Assembly: GCF_003253545.1 (NCBI RefSeq)
Contig: NZ_QKYV01000004.1
Coordinates: 124,001-188,000, forward strand
DNA from: Mesonia algae
Lineage (GTDB): Bacteria > Bacteroidota > Bacteroidia > Flavobacteriales > Flavobacteriaceae
DNA: 64,000 nt
Direction of reading: 5' to 3'
This document shows, one piece after another, positions 42,175-49,154 of this stretch. Made by a program: the position numbers and the translations under genes. Positions within the stretch are counted from its first letter, which is position 1, and every line of letters begins with the position of its first letter. The notes under the pieces are model-generated. The model was not told where the DNA came from. It saw only the letters and a list, made by a program, of their open reading frames with translations, and made no database searches.

Positions 42175-43153
42175 ATTTAGCTTTTTTATCCTATTTTTAG
42201 GTTTTACACTATCCTTATGGTCTAAGCCTCTAGGAAAAGTAGAAGATACTTTGCCAACTACTTCTCAAAGACAGGTATATTTTTTTGAGGATTGCGATGT
42301 GTGTGGTTGTAGTGGTAATGGAGGAAGTATGGGATATGGCGGTAATTTAACCAATAATTTTATAGGAGTACGTTACTTAAAGCAATCCTATAAATCTAGA
42401 GATGGAATTTTTAATAATTCTCCTTGGGTAGATGAAAATTTCAACACGCTACAATTATGGTCTAAAATACCAGTTACTGAAAAGGTAAGTGTACATGCAA
42501 TTGTGCCTTATCATTTTCATGATCGTGAATTTGGAGACAATTCAACTCAAAAAATTAACGGAATAGGAGATATATCGGTATTAGCATTTTATAAACTTAT
42601 ACAAACCAATAAAGATTCTTTAATGTTAAATCCCGATAAACTTGCACATACGTTAAGAGTTGGAGGAGGAGTAAAAGCACCTACAGGAAACTATGAAAAA
42701 GACAATAACGCAGGGAGTGTAAATCCTAGCTTTCAAGTAGGGACAGGAAGTTGGGATTATACAGTAGGTCTAGATTACAATTTGGGGTATAGAACGTACG
42801 GAGCAAATGTGTTATTAAATTACACGTTTAAAACTGAAAACGATTTAAATTACCATTTTGGAAATCAGACCAATTACGGATTAAGCTTTTTTGGATCTTT
42901 CAATAGTCAGAATGCTGTTTCTATTTCACCAAGTTTAGGAATTGCAGGAGAGATTTTTGAAGAAAATGAACAATATGGTGAAGCGGTAGTCAATACTAAA
43001 GGAGATGTGCTTTTCTCACAATTGGGTATACATACTACTTATAAAAAATGGTCAGTTGGAGCTAATGTCATGTTACCAATTCATCAAAACCTTAATAGTG
43101 GTTTGGTAGAGGTAAATTATAGAACCGCTGTTTATGTCAATTTTTCAATTTAA
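42152..43153 (+). CDS. Outer-membrane protein with CxxCxC motif ('transporter' family)
   Basis: A 333-residue protein with an N-terminal signal (FSFFILFLGFTLSLWS), then DCDVCGCSGNGGSMGYGGN near 50-68, a Cys/Gly patch suited to metal or heme contact. The rest is beta-strand rich (VGGGVKAPTGNYEKDNNAG, then YTVGLDYNLGYRTYG) and ends VYVNFSI, a barrel-type C-terminus with terminal hydrophobic residue. Similar proteins in flavobacteria are annotated only as 'transporter'. It overlaps the peroxidase gene by 23 bases. Together with MbnP and the small Cys proteins it suggests one metal-linked pathway. Confidence 0.7.
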   Translation: MKDLQNIKFSFFILFLGFTLSLWSKPLGKVEDTLPTTSQRQVYFFEDCDVCGCSGNGGSMGYGGNLTNNFIGVRYLKQSYKSRDGIFNNSPWVDENFNTLQLWSKIPVTEKVSVHAIVPYHFHDREFGDNSTQKINGIGDISVLAFYKLIQTNKDSLMLNPDKLAHTLRVGGGVKAPTGNYEKDNNAGSVNPSFQVGTGSWDYTVGLDYNLGYRTYGANVLLNYTFKTENDLNYHFGNQTNYGLSFFGSFNSQNAVSISPSLGIAGEIFEENEQYGEAVVNTKGDVLFSQLGIHTTYKKWSVGANVMLPIHQNLNSGLVEVNYRTAVYVNFSI

Positions 43154-43157
43154 TACT

Positions 43158-43191
43158 TAAAGCCTCAATACTTATTTTAGTTTGGGGCTTT
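43158..43191. terminator. Terminator between the outer-membrane protein and acpH genes
   Basis: AAAGCCTCAA/TTGGGGCTTT stem with one G-T pair, convergent genes on either side. It overlaps the acpH stop region. Confidence 0.7.
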
Positions 43192-43788
43192 ATCATAAAG
43201 TTGATCAATAAGGCTTAACTCTTTTTTACTGTATGCTATTAATTCCGTAAAGAATAAAGAAAACTCATGTTCTAGTTCTTCATAAAATTCTTCTAACTCA
43301 ACTATAGATTCGTGTAAAGGAACACGATGTTTTATACGATGATTCATTTGTGCTAATATGCCCTCAATTCCGTTTACGGAAGCATAACTTAACAACCAGT
43401 TTTGTTCTACCATATAAGGATAAAAACGTTGCACATTTTTAGGTAAGATTTCAAAATGAGTTTGAAGTAATTCATAAAAAGAATTCACGTAATCACTCAA
43501 CGGAATGTTAGAGTAAGATTTCCAATTTTTAGCCAGAAAATGATCGTAGATCACATCCATTAATACCGTATTGTAATGACCGTATTTTTCAAAAAAACGA
43601 TGAGCACTTTTAAAAACAATAGGGTGTGAATCTGTAAAACTATCTATTTTTCGATGCAATAAAATACCTTTTTGCATTTCTACAGGGAGGCTTTTGTATT
43701 TTTTTCCTTTAATAGAATCGGCTGCAAAATTTCCTATTTGCACTAAATCTCGGTCCTGAGAAAGGTAGATGTGAGCTAAAAAATTCAT
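43177..43788 (-). CDS. Acyl carrier protein phosphodiesterase (AcpH type)
   Basis: A 203-residue protein starting MNFLAHIYLSQDRDLVQIGNF, then GILLHRKIDSFTDSHP and VLMDVIYDHFLAKNW. These His/Asp segments form the HD-like metal site of ACP phosphodiesterase, which releases 4'-phosphopantetheine from holo-ACP. Length agrees with E. coli AcpH (about 193). It stands alone facing away from glmM with a 94-base divergent gap. A TTCCGTTTACGGAA palindrome and a TTCCGTAAAG copy fall inside it. Confidence 0.9.
   Translation of the reverse strand: MNFLAHIYLSQDRDLVQIGNFAADSIKGKKYKSLPVEMQKGILLHRKIDSFTDSHPIVFKSAHRFFEKYGHYNTVLMDVIYDHFLAKNWKSYSNIPLSDYVNSFYELLQTHFEILPKNVQRFYPYMVEQNWLLSYASVNGIEGILAQMNHRIKHRVPLHESIVELEEFYEELEHEFSLFFTELIAYSKKELSLIDQLYDKAPN
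43368..43381. repeat. Palindrome TTCCGTTTACGGAA inside acpH
   Basis: Inverted repeat of the TTCCG...CGGAA family, 125 bases from a TTCCGTAAAG copy at 43243-43252 in the same gene. Confidence 0.65.
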
Positions 43789-43827
43789 GGTTCTAAAGTA
43801 AGCTTAATAATAACTTTAAACAAGGCT

Positions 43828-43858
43828 TTTGTGGCAGATGTATTTGCACTTATATTTG
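43828..43858 (+). promoter_or_regulatory. Complete Bacteroidota promoter (TTTG, 19-base spacer, TATATTTG) for glmM
   Basis: TTTG at 43828-43831 and TATATTTG at 43851-43858 are 19 bases apart, the consensus spacing for the primary sigma factor of Bacteroidota. The glmM ATG follows 24 bases later. This is the cleanest promoter in the window. Confidence 0.75.
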
Positions 43859-43882
43859 TAATCTAATTAAATCAATCATTGT

Positions 43883-45271
43883 ATGACATTAATCAAATCA
43901 ATATCAGGAATTAGAGGAACCATTGGCGGGAATGTAGGAGATAATTTAACCCCAATAGATGCAGTTAAATTTGCTTCGGCATACGGTACTTGGATTAAAC
44001 AGCAGACCAATAAAGACCAATATCGAGTTGTGGTAGGAAGAGATGCGAGAATTTCTGGTGAGATGATTCAGCAATTGGTAATGAATACTTTGGTAGGTTT
44101 GGGAATACACGTTATAGATTTAGGACTTTCTACAACACCAACGGTAGAAATGGCTGTGCCTATGGAGCACGCCGATGGCGGAATTATTTTAACCGCAAGT
44201 CATAACCCTAAACAATGGAATGCCTTAAAACTGTTAGACCAAAAAGGAGAATTTCTTAACGGAAAAGAAGGAGCTAAAATTTTAGAAATTGCAGAAAGTA
44301 ATTCTATCGCTTTCGCGGAAGTAGATGATCTTGGTAAAATTAGTGTAAACGATGCTTACATAGATTTGCATATAGAAGAAACCTTAGACCTAGATTTAGT
44401 CGATGCTGAAGCTGTAAAAAATGCAAAACTAAAAGTGGTGGTAGATGGCGTTAACTCTACAGGAGGTATTGCAATCCCAAGAATTTTAGAAGAATTGGGA
44501 GTTGAGGTAGTAAAACTTTATTGTGAACCCACAGGTGATTTTCCTCATAACCCAGAACCTTTAAAAGAACATTTGGGAGACATTTGCGAGCTAGTAGTAA
44601 AAGAAAATGCCGATTTAGGAATTGTGGTAGATCCAGATGTAGACCGTCTTGCTTTTATAGATGAAAAAGGAAATATGTTTGGAGAAGAATATACTTTAGT
44701 CGCTGTAGCCGATTATATTTTAGGTAAAAAAGGAGGAAATACTGTAAGTAACCTTTCTTCTTCACGTGCTTTAAGAGACGTAACCGAAAAACACGGAGGT
44801 TCTTATCAAGCTAGCGCTGTTGGAGAGGTAAATGTGGTGCAACTTATGAAAGATACCAACGCAATTATTGGTGGTGAAGGAAACGGTGGTATTATCTTGC
44901 CAGAACTACATTATGGTAGAGATAGTTTAGTGGGAGTAGCTTTATTCTTAACCTATTTGGCAGAAAAAGATATGACGGTTTCGGCTTTACGAGAAACCTA
45001 TCCTGCTTATTTTATGAGTAAAAATAAAATAGAGCTTACGCCAGAATTAGATGTAGATCGTATTTTAGAAGAAATGGGCACAAAATATGTTTCTGAAGAG
45101 GTTTCTACAGTAGATGGTGTTAAAATTGATTTTCCTGAAAACTGGGTGCATTTGAGAAAATCTAATACAGAGCCTATTATAAGAATTTATACCGAAGCTA
45201 AATCTCAAGATGAAGCTACGCAGTTAGCAGATAAAATTATTGCAGAAATTAAAGCTATTGCAGGATTGTAA
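43883..45271 (+). CDS. glmM: Phosphoglucosamine mutase
   Basis: A 462-residue phosphohexomutase converting glucosamine-6-phosphate to glucosamine-1-phosphate for peptidoglycan and LPS. The phosphoserine loop is LTASHNPKQWNALKLL, the metal loop DPDVDRLAF, the sugar loop GGEGNGGIILPE and the phosphate loop RKSNTEPIIRIY. The start ISGIRGTIG agrees with Bacteroidota GlmM. A phosphomannomutase activity cannot be excluded from motifs alone, though the bacterial GlmM grouping fits. A near-palindrome GCTTTCGCGGAAG sits at 44309-44321. Confidence 0.92.
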   Translation: MTLIKSISGIRGTIGGNVGDNLTPIDAVKFASAYGTWIKQQTNKDQYRVVVGRDARISGEMIQQLVMNTLVGLGIHVIDLGLSTTPTVEMAVPMEHADGGIILTASHNPKQWNALKLLDQKGEFLNGKEGAKILEIAESNSIAFAEVDDLGKISVNDAYIDLHIEETLDLDLVDAEAVKNAKLKVVVDGVNSTGGIAIPRILEELGVEVVKLYCEPTGDFPHNPEPLKEHLGDICELVVKENADLGIVVDPDVDRLAFIDEKGNMFGEEYTLVAVADYILGKKGGNTVSNLSSSRALRDVTEKHGGSYQASAVGEVNVVQLMKDTNAIIGGEGNGGIILPELHYGRDSLVGVALFLTYLAEKDMTVSALRETYPAYFMSKNKIELTPELDVDRILEEMGTKYVSEEVSTVDGVKIDFPENWVHLRKSNTEPIIRIYTEAKSQDEATQLADKIIAEIKAIAGL

Positions 45272-45294
45272 TAAATTAGCAAACATAATCTATA

Positions 45295-45332
45295 AAAATG
45301 CCCATCATATCGTTTTAATAGATGGGCATTTT
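45295..45332. terminator. Bidirectional terminator after glmM
   Basis: AAAATGCCCATC/GATGGGCATTTT stem between convergent genes, with T-tracts in both directions. Confidence 0.92.
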
Positions 45333-45355
45333 GTTTTTTATATTTTAAGTAAACC

Positions 45356-46237
45356 TTAAAAATCTTTCTTTTGATGTTTCCAACGTTTATGCGTCCAAAG
45401 GTAAAATTCGGGTTGGTTTCTAATTTGCTTTTCTAACTCATTGAAAAAGGAAGTGGTGATTTCAAAATCTTCTGTTTCTTTTGGGTTTTCCGCTAAGGGA
45501 AGTAGTGTAGCTTCATAAAAACCACGTTTTACTTTTTCTACTTTTAAATATAAAACAGCAAAATCTAATTTTTTTGCCATCGCTTCCGAACCATTAAAAA
45601 CAGGAGTTTCCGTTCCCATAAAGTTAGTCCAATTCTTAACAGTGTTCTTTTTAGGAGATTGATCGGAAATCATATAATAACTAGAAGAAATTGCATCTCT
45701 CTTATTTCTAAGCATCGTCGGGATTACTTCTCTGCTGCTAATTAAAGTGGTGCCTAAATTGGCACGAATATCTTTAATTAACTTGTCAAAATATTGGTTT
45801 TTTATCTTTTTATAAATCGCATAACCTTTATTTTTGGTTTTGTAAAAATTAATGGCTGTTGCCCATTCGTAGCTAGCGTAATGACCACACATTACTATAA
45901 TTCCGGCAGATTGTTCTTCTAAACGTTGGAGCTCTTCAATATTTTTATAGACAAATCTTTCTTTTAGTTGTTTTTCAGAAATAGATAAGGTTTTTATCAT
46001 TTCTAAAAACATATCGCACATATGGTGATAGAAAGCTTTTTCAATTTTCTTTAACTCTTCAGTAGACTTGTTAGGGAAACATAACTCTAAATTGCCTCTA
46101 ACTACTTTTTTTCGATACCCAATTAAATAGTAAACAACCACATATATAAAGTCAGAAAACAGATAAAATAAAGGAAAAGGTAGTTTTGAGACTAACCACA
46201 ATAAGGGATAAGCGATATAAAAAACAAATTTGCGCAT
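45356..46237 (-). CDS. Lysophospholipid/lipid A acyltransferase (LpxL/HtrB family)
   Basis: A 293-residue inner-membrane protein. An N-terminal hydrophobic anchor (FVFYIAYPLLWLVSKLPFPL) precedes the HX4E catalytic motif in CGHYASYEWA. Other family marks: YRKKVVRGNLELCFP, SDQSPKKN, and NGSEAMAKKLDFAVLYLKV. It should add a secondary acyl chain to lipid A. The frame is open to ATG 46255, but the -7 box at 46253-46260 puts the transcript start near 46246, so 46237 (MRKFVFYIAY) is the start. Confidence 0.9.
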   Translation of the reverse strand: MRKFVFYIAYPLLWLVSKLPFPLFYLFSDFIYVVVYYLIGYRKKVVRGNLELCFPNKSTEELKKIEKAFYHHMCDMFLEMIKTLSISEKQLKERFVYKNIEELQRLEEQSAGIIVMCGHYASYEWATAINFYKTKNKGYAIYKKIKNQYFDKLIKDIRANLGTTLISSREVIPTMLRNKRDAISSSYYMISDQSPKKNTVKNWTNFMGTETPVFNGSEAMAKKLDFAVLYLKVEKVKRGFYEATLLPLAENPKETEDFEITTSFFNELEKQIRNQPEFYLWTHKRWKHQKKDF

Positions 46238-46252
46238 AGTAAAAATTATGTG

Positions 46253-46260
46253 CAAATATA
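46253..46260 (-). promoter_or_regulatory. -7 box TATATTTG for the LpxL-like gene
   Basis: CAAATATA on the plus strand. It overlaps the more upstream ATG (46255) and so decides the start codon. Confidence 0.6.
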
Positions 46261-46394
46261 AAACTTAAATCTAAAATTTTATTTGGAACACCAGTTAGTT
46301 TTTCTAGATAATACAAACCAAATTCTAATAAATTTTATGTCATAAAAGCTTAGGTAATCTTAGGATTAGAAATAGGCTTTTTGTAAAGTTATAG

Positions 46395-46402
46395 TATATT
46401 TG
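46395..46402 (+). promoter_or_regulatory. -7 box TATATTTG for the rhomboid gene
   Basis: Exact TAnnTTTG match 20 bases before the ATG at 46423. Confidence 0.6.
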
Positions 46403-46422
46403 AATAGTAATAAATACAACTT

Positions 46423-47070
46423 ATGGGAGATATAGAAATCATTACTTTAGTGATTATAGCGATTAATTCAATCGTTTCATTTAAAGGTTTCAACGATCAG
46501 GTTTTCTTTGAAAAATATAAATTTGATATTGGGCGAATTAAGGCGGGAGAAAAAATACGTTTTTTTACATCGGGATTTTTACATGTAGATATTACACATT
46601 TATTTGTAAATATGTTGACTTTATATTTTTTTGCAAATGTGGTGATCTACAATATGGGAGCTGCTCAATTTCTTATAATTTATTTAGGTAGTTTATTATT
46701 AGGGAATCTCTTAGCTTATTTCTTTCACAAAGATGAACCTTTTTATACTGCTGTTGGTGCAAGTGGAGCAGTTATGGGAGTATTATACTCCGCTATTTTA
46801 TTACAGCCCGATATGATGCTAGGCTTATTCTTTATTATTCCTATTCCTGCCTATGTATTTGGGATAGGTTATTTATTATATACCATTTACGGAATGAAAA
46901 ATAGACAAGATAATATTGGTCACGATGCTCATTTTGGAGGCGCCATGGGAGGGTATTTTATTACTTTAGTATTATCTCCTTGGATATTTACCGAGCACTT
47001 AATGATGGTTTTTTTATTGCTTATACCAATTGTGACTTTATTTATTCTGAAAAAAACTGATAAAATTTAA
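46423..47070 (+). CDS. Rhomboid family intramembrane serine protease
   Basis: A 215-residue, six-helix membrane protein. The catalytic dyad is visible: Ser in GASGAVMGVLY (helix 4) and His in HDAHFGGAMGG (helix 6). HVDITHLFVNMLTLYFFANV supplies the HxxxN element of helix 2, with Asn positioned for the oxyanion hole. It cleaves transmembrane substrates in the inner membrane; substrates are unknown. It has its own promoter box and is followed by a separate secreted-protein gene. Confidence 0.93.
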   Translation: MGDIEIITLVIIAINSIVSFKGFNDQVFFEKYKFDIGRIKAGEKIRFFTSGFLHVDITHLFVNMLTLYFFANVVIYNMGAAQFLIIYLGSLLLGNLLAYFFHKDEPFYTAVGASGAVMGVLYSAILLQPDMMLGLFFIIPIPAYVFGIGYLLYTIYGMKNRQDNIGHDAHFGGAMGGYFITLVLSPWIFTEHLMMVFLLLIPIVTLFILKKTDKI

Positions 47071-47120
47071 AATTTGGTATTCTTCTTGAAAGCTAATTAA
47101 CAAACAGAAAAATAAAAACT

Positions 47121-47813
47121 ATGAAAAAACTAATTTTTAGTATTTTAATGCTAGCAGCTGCAACAACATTTGCACAAACAGAACCAACTGGTGTTTTGGT
47201 AGTAGGAGAAGGAACTGTTATGGCAGCTCCAGACGAAGTGAACTTAAACATTAGAGTGGAACACGAAGGGAACAGTGCAGAAGAGGTGAAAAATGCGGTG
47301 GACAAGGATGTAAGAAACGTCTTCAAGTTTTTAAAGAAAAGCGGAATTGATGACAAGTATATTCGTACCGAATATTTAAATGTAAATAAGAACTATCAAT
47401 ACCAAACGAAAACCTACAATTATGTAGCCAACCAAGCGATATCAATTAAATTGAAAGATCTAAATAAATATGAAAAAGTGATTTCTGGTTTATTGGCAAC
47501 AGGTATTAATAGAATAGACGGAATTCAATTTGGCGCTTCTAATATAGATGAACTTAAAACTCAAGCTAGAAAAAAAGCCATGCAAAATGCTAAAGCTAAA
47601 GCGGAATTATATGTAAATGAATTAAATTCTAAACTAGGATCTGTAGCTTATATTTCAGAAGTTGGTTCTTCTCAGCCTTATCCAGTAGCTTATAAGTCTA
47701 TGGCGATGGACAGTGCAGAAAGCGGTGGAGGAGAATCTCCAAGTATTGCTATGGGGGAGATGGAAGTTAAAGTAAAAGTGAACGTAAGGTTTCATATTCT
47801 TTCCCAGTCATAA
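47121..47813 (+). CDS. SIMPL domain periplasmic protein
   Basis: A 230-residue protein with signal peptide MKKLIFSILMLAAATTFAQT, then VVGEGTVMAAPDEVNLNIRVEHEG, the canonical SIMPL (DUF541) opening. The body has KSGIDDKYIRTEYLNVNKNY, NRIDGIQFGASN and ARKKAMQNAKAKAELYVNEL, as in E. coli YggE. It should be periplasmic. The family is linked with oxidative-stress protection in some bacteria; no activity can be read. It ends at a bidirectional terminator. Confidence 0.9.
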   Translation: MKKLIFSILMLAAATTFAQTEPTGVLVVGEGTVMAAPDEVNLNIRVEHEGNSAEEVKNAVDKDVRNVFKFLKKSGIDDKYIRTEYLNVNKNYQYQTKTYNYVANQAISIKLKDLNKYEKVISGLLATGINRIDGIQFGASNIDELKTQARKKAMQNAKAKAELYVNELNSKLGSVAYISEVGSSQPYPVAYKSMAMDSAESGGGESPSIAMGEMEVKVKVNVRFHILSQS

Positions 47814-47843
47814 GAACCACAATACAGTTACCATAATAAAATA

Positions 47844-47873
47844 AAAAATCCCTGTTGAAGAACGGGGATTTTT
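47844..47873. terminator. Bidirectional terminator after SIMPL gene
   Basis: AAAAATCCCTGTT pairs with AACGGGGATTTTT (one G-T pair) around GAAG, with A/T tracts on both sides, between convergent genes. Confidence 0.88.
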
Positions 47874-47892
47874 ATTTTGTTTAAAATTAAGC

Positions 47893-49011
47893 TTAATCTA
47901 ATAACTCAGCAATTTTATCATCTAGCATTTTACCTCTTAAGTTTTTGGCTATAATCGTTCCGTTTTCATCTAAAATAAACGTAGCAGGAATAGATCTTAC
48001 TTTATAAAGCTTAGCGATAGGCTCATTCCAATATTCTAGGTTAGATACATGTTGCCAAGTTAATTTATCATCTTCTATAGCTTTTAACCATTTATCTTTT
48101 TGTGATGCCTTATCTAAAGAAACACCAATAATATTTAAACCTTTATCGTGGTATTCATTATAAAGTTTTACCACATTAGGATTTTCAATTCTACAAGGCT
48201 TACACCAAGAAGCCCAAAAGTCTATGATAGTAATTTTTCCTAACGCATCATTTAAAGAAAGATCCTTTCCTTCAGGAGTTTTTGCGGTGAAGTTAGGCGC
48301 TTTAGATCCGATAGAAATATTCTTATTAGTTTCTAAATATTGCTGAATTTTTTTTCCAGATGGAGAATTTTTTGCTTTTTCAGATAAAGAATTATATAAA
48401 GCTTGTTTATCTGCATTAGGATTAATATTCATTCCAATCATATCAGAAAGAACTAAAATAGAAACCAATGAATTAGGATTATCTTTTATAAGCTTTTCTC
48501 TATATTCATTCTCTTGTTTAGTTAATCTTGCTCTTTCTTCTTGAAGAGATTGAGCCATTTGAGGATCATTTCTTAGATTAGGATCTCTAAATTTTTTCCC
48601 CAATTCATTTGCTTTTTCTCCTTGTTCTCCAATAAAAGTTAAATAATCAGATAACAATTGCTGATTTTTACCACCTTTTAATTTAGAGTTTCTTAAACTG
48701 TCTTTATAGATTGTAGCGTCTATCTTTTCATTTTCGTTAATAAATAAAACATTTCCCTGAACGTTTCCCTCTAAGCTAAGAATACTTAAGGTTTGATAAT
48801 CTGCTTCTTCAAGATCAAAACTAAAATTCCCATTTTTTACAGTTGCAGTATCAACGGCTTTAGGAGCACCTTCATCAGTCATAGCAGAATAGTATACTTT
48901 TGTACCATCTTGGACATCAATTTTAGCCGTTAAAACAGGCTTGGTATCAGTTTCATTTTGACAAGCTACAAGCGTGGTTAAAGCTATAGTTAAAACTAGA
49001 AATTTTTTCAT
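47893..49011 (-). CDS. TlpA-like thiol:disulfide oxidoreductase lipoprotein (DUF4369 plus thioredoxin)
   Basis: From ATG 49009-49011 the protein has 372 residues. A lipobox (TTLVAC, Cys17) anchors it. Residues 25-120 resemble DUF4369 (TVKNGNFSFDLEEADYQTLSI). After a charged coiled linker, the C-terminal thioredoxin domain has FWASWCKPCRIENP with the CxxC pair, and IPATFILDENGTI with the cis-Pro. It likely reduces periplasmic disulfides, for example in cytochrome c maturation. The di-heme peroxidase in this window is a possible beneficiary, but no direct link is shown. An ATG nine codons upstream lies before the signal and is unlikely. Confidence 0.89.
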   Translation of the reverse strand: MKKFLVLTIALTTLVACQNETDTKPVLTAKIDVQDGTKVYYSAMTDEGAPKAVDTATVKNGNFSFDLEEADYQTLSILSLEGNVQGNVLFINENEKIDATIYKDSLRNSKLKGGKNQQLLSDYLTFIGEQGEKANELGKKFRDPNLRNDPQMAQSLQEERARLTKQENEYREKLIKDNPNSLVSILVLSDMIGMNINPNADKQALYNSLSEKAKNSPSGKKIQQYLETNKNISIGSKAPNFTAKTPEGKDLSLNDALGKITIIDFWASWCKPCRIENPNVVKLYNEYHDKGLNIIGVSLDKASQKDKWLKAIEDDKLTWQHVSNLEYWNEPIAKLYKVRSIPATFILDENGTIIAKNLRGKMLDDKIAELLD

Positions 49012-49154
49012 TTGATTATATAATTTGATTTCCTGCAAAAATAATTAACTTGCTTTAGATAACGGGCAGTTTAAGCTAAAATATTGTTAATTTAAAGTAT
49101 TTTGTTTTACTTTATATGGGAGTAAGCTTAATTTGTTAAATCAATATTGTATAG

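Noticed and set aside
47093-47356. Minus-strand open frame opposite the SIMPL gene
   Set aside because: The SIMPL protein has a signal peptide and domain motifs; the reverse frame is low-complexity Ser/Thr/Phe.
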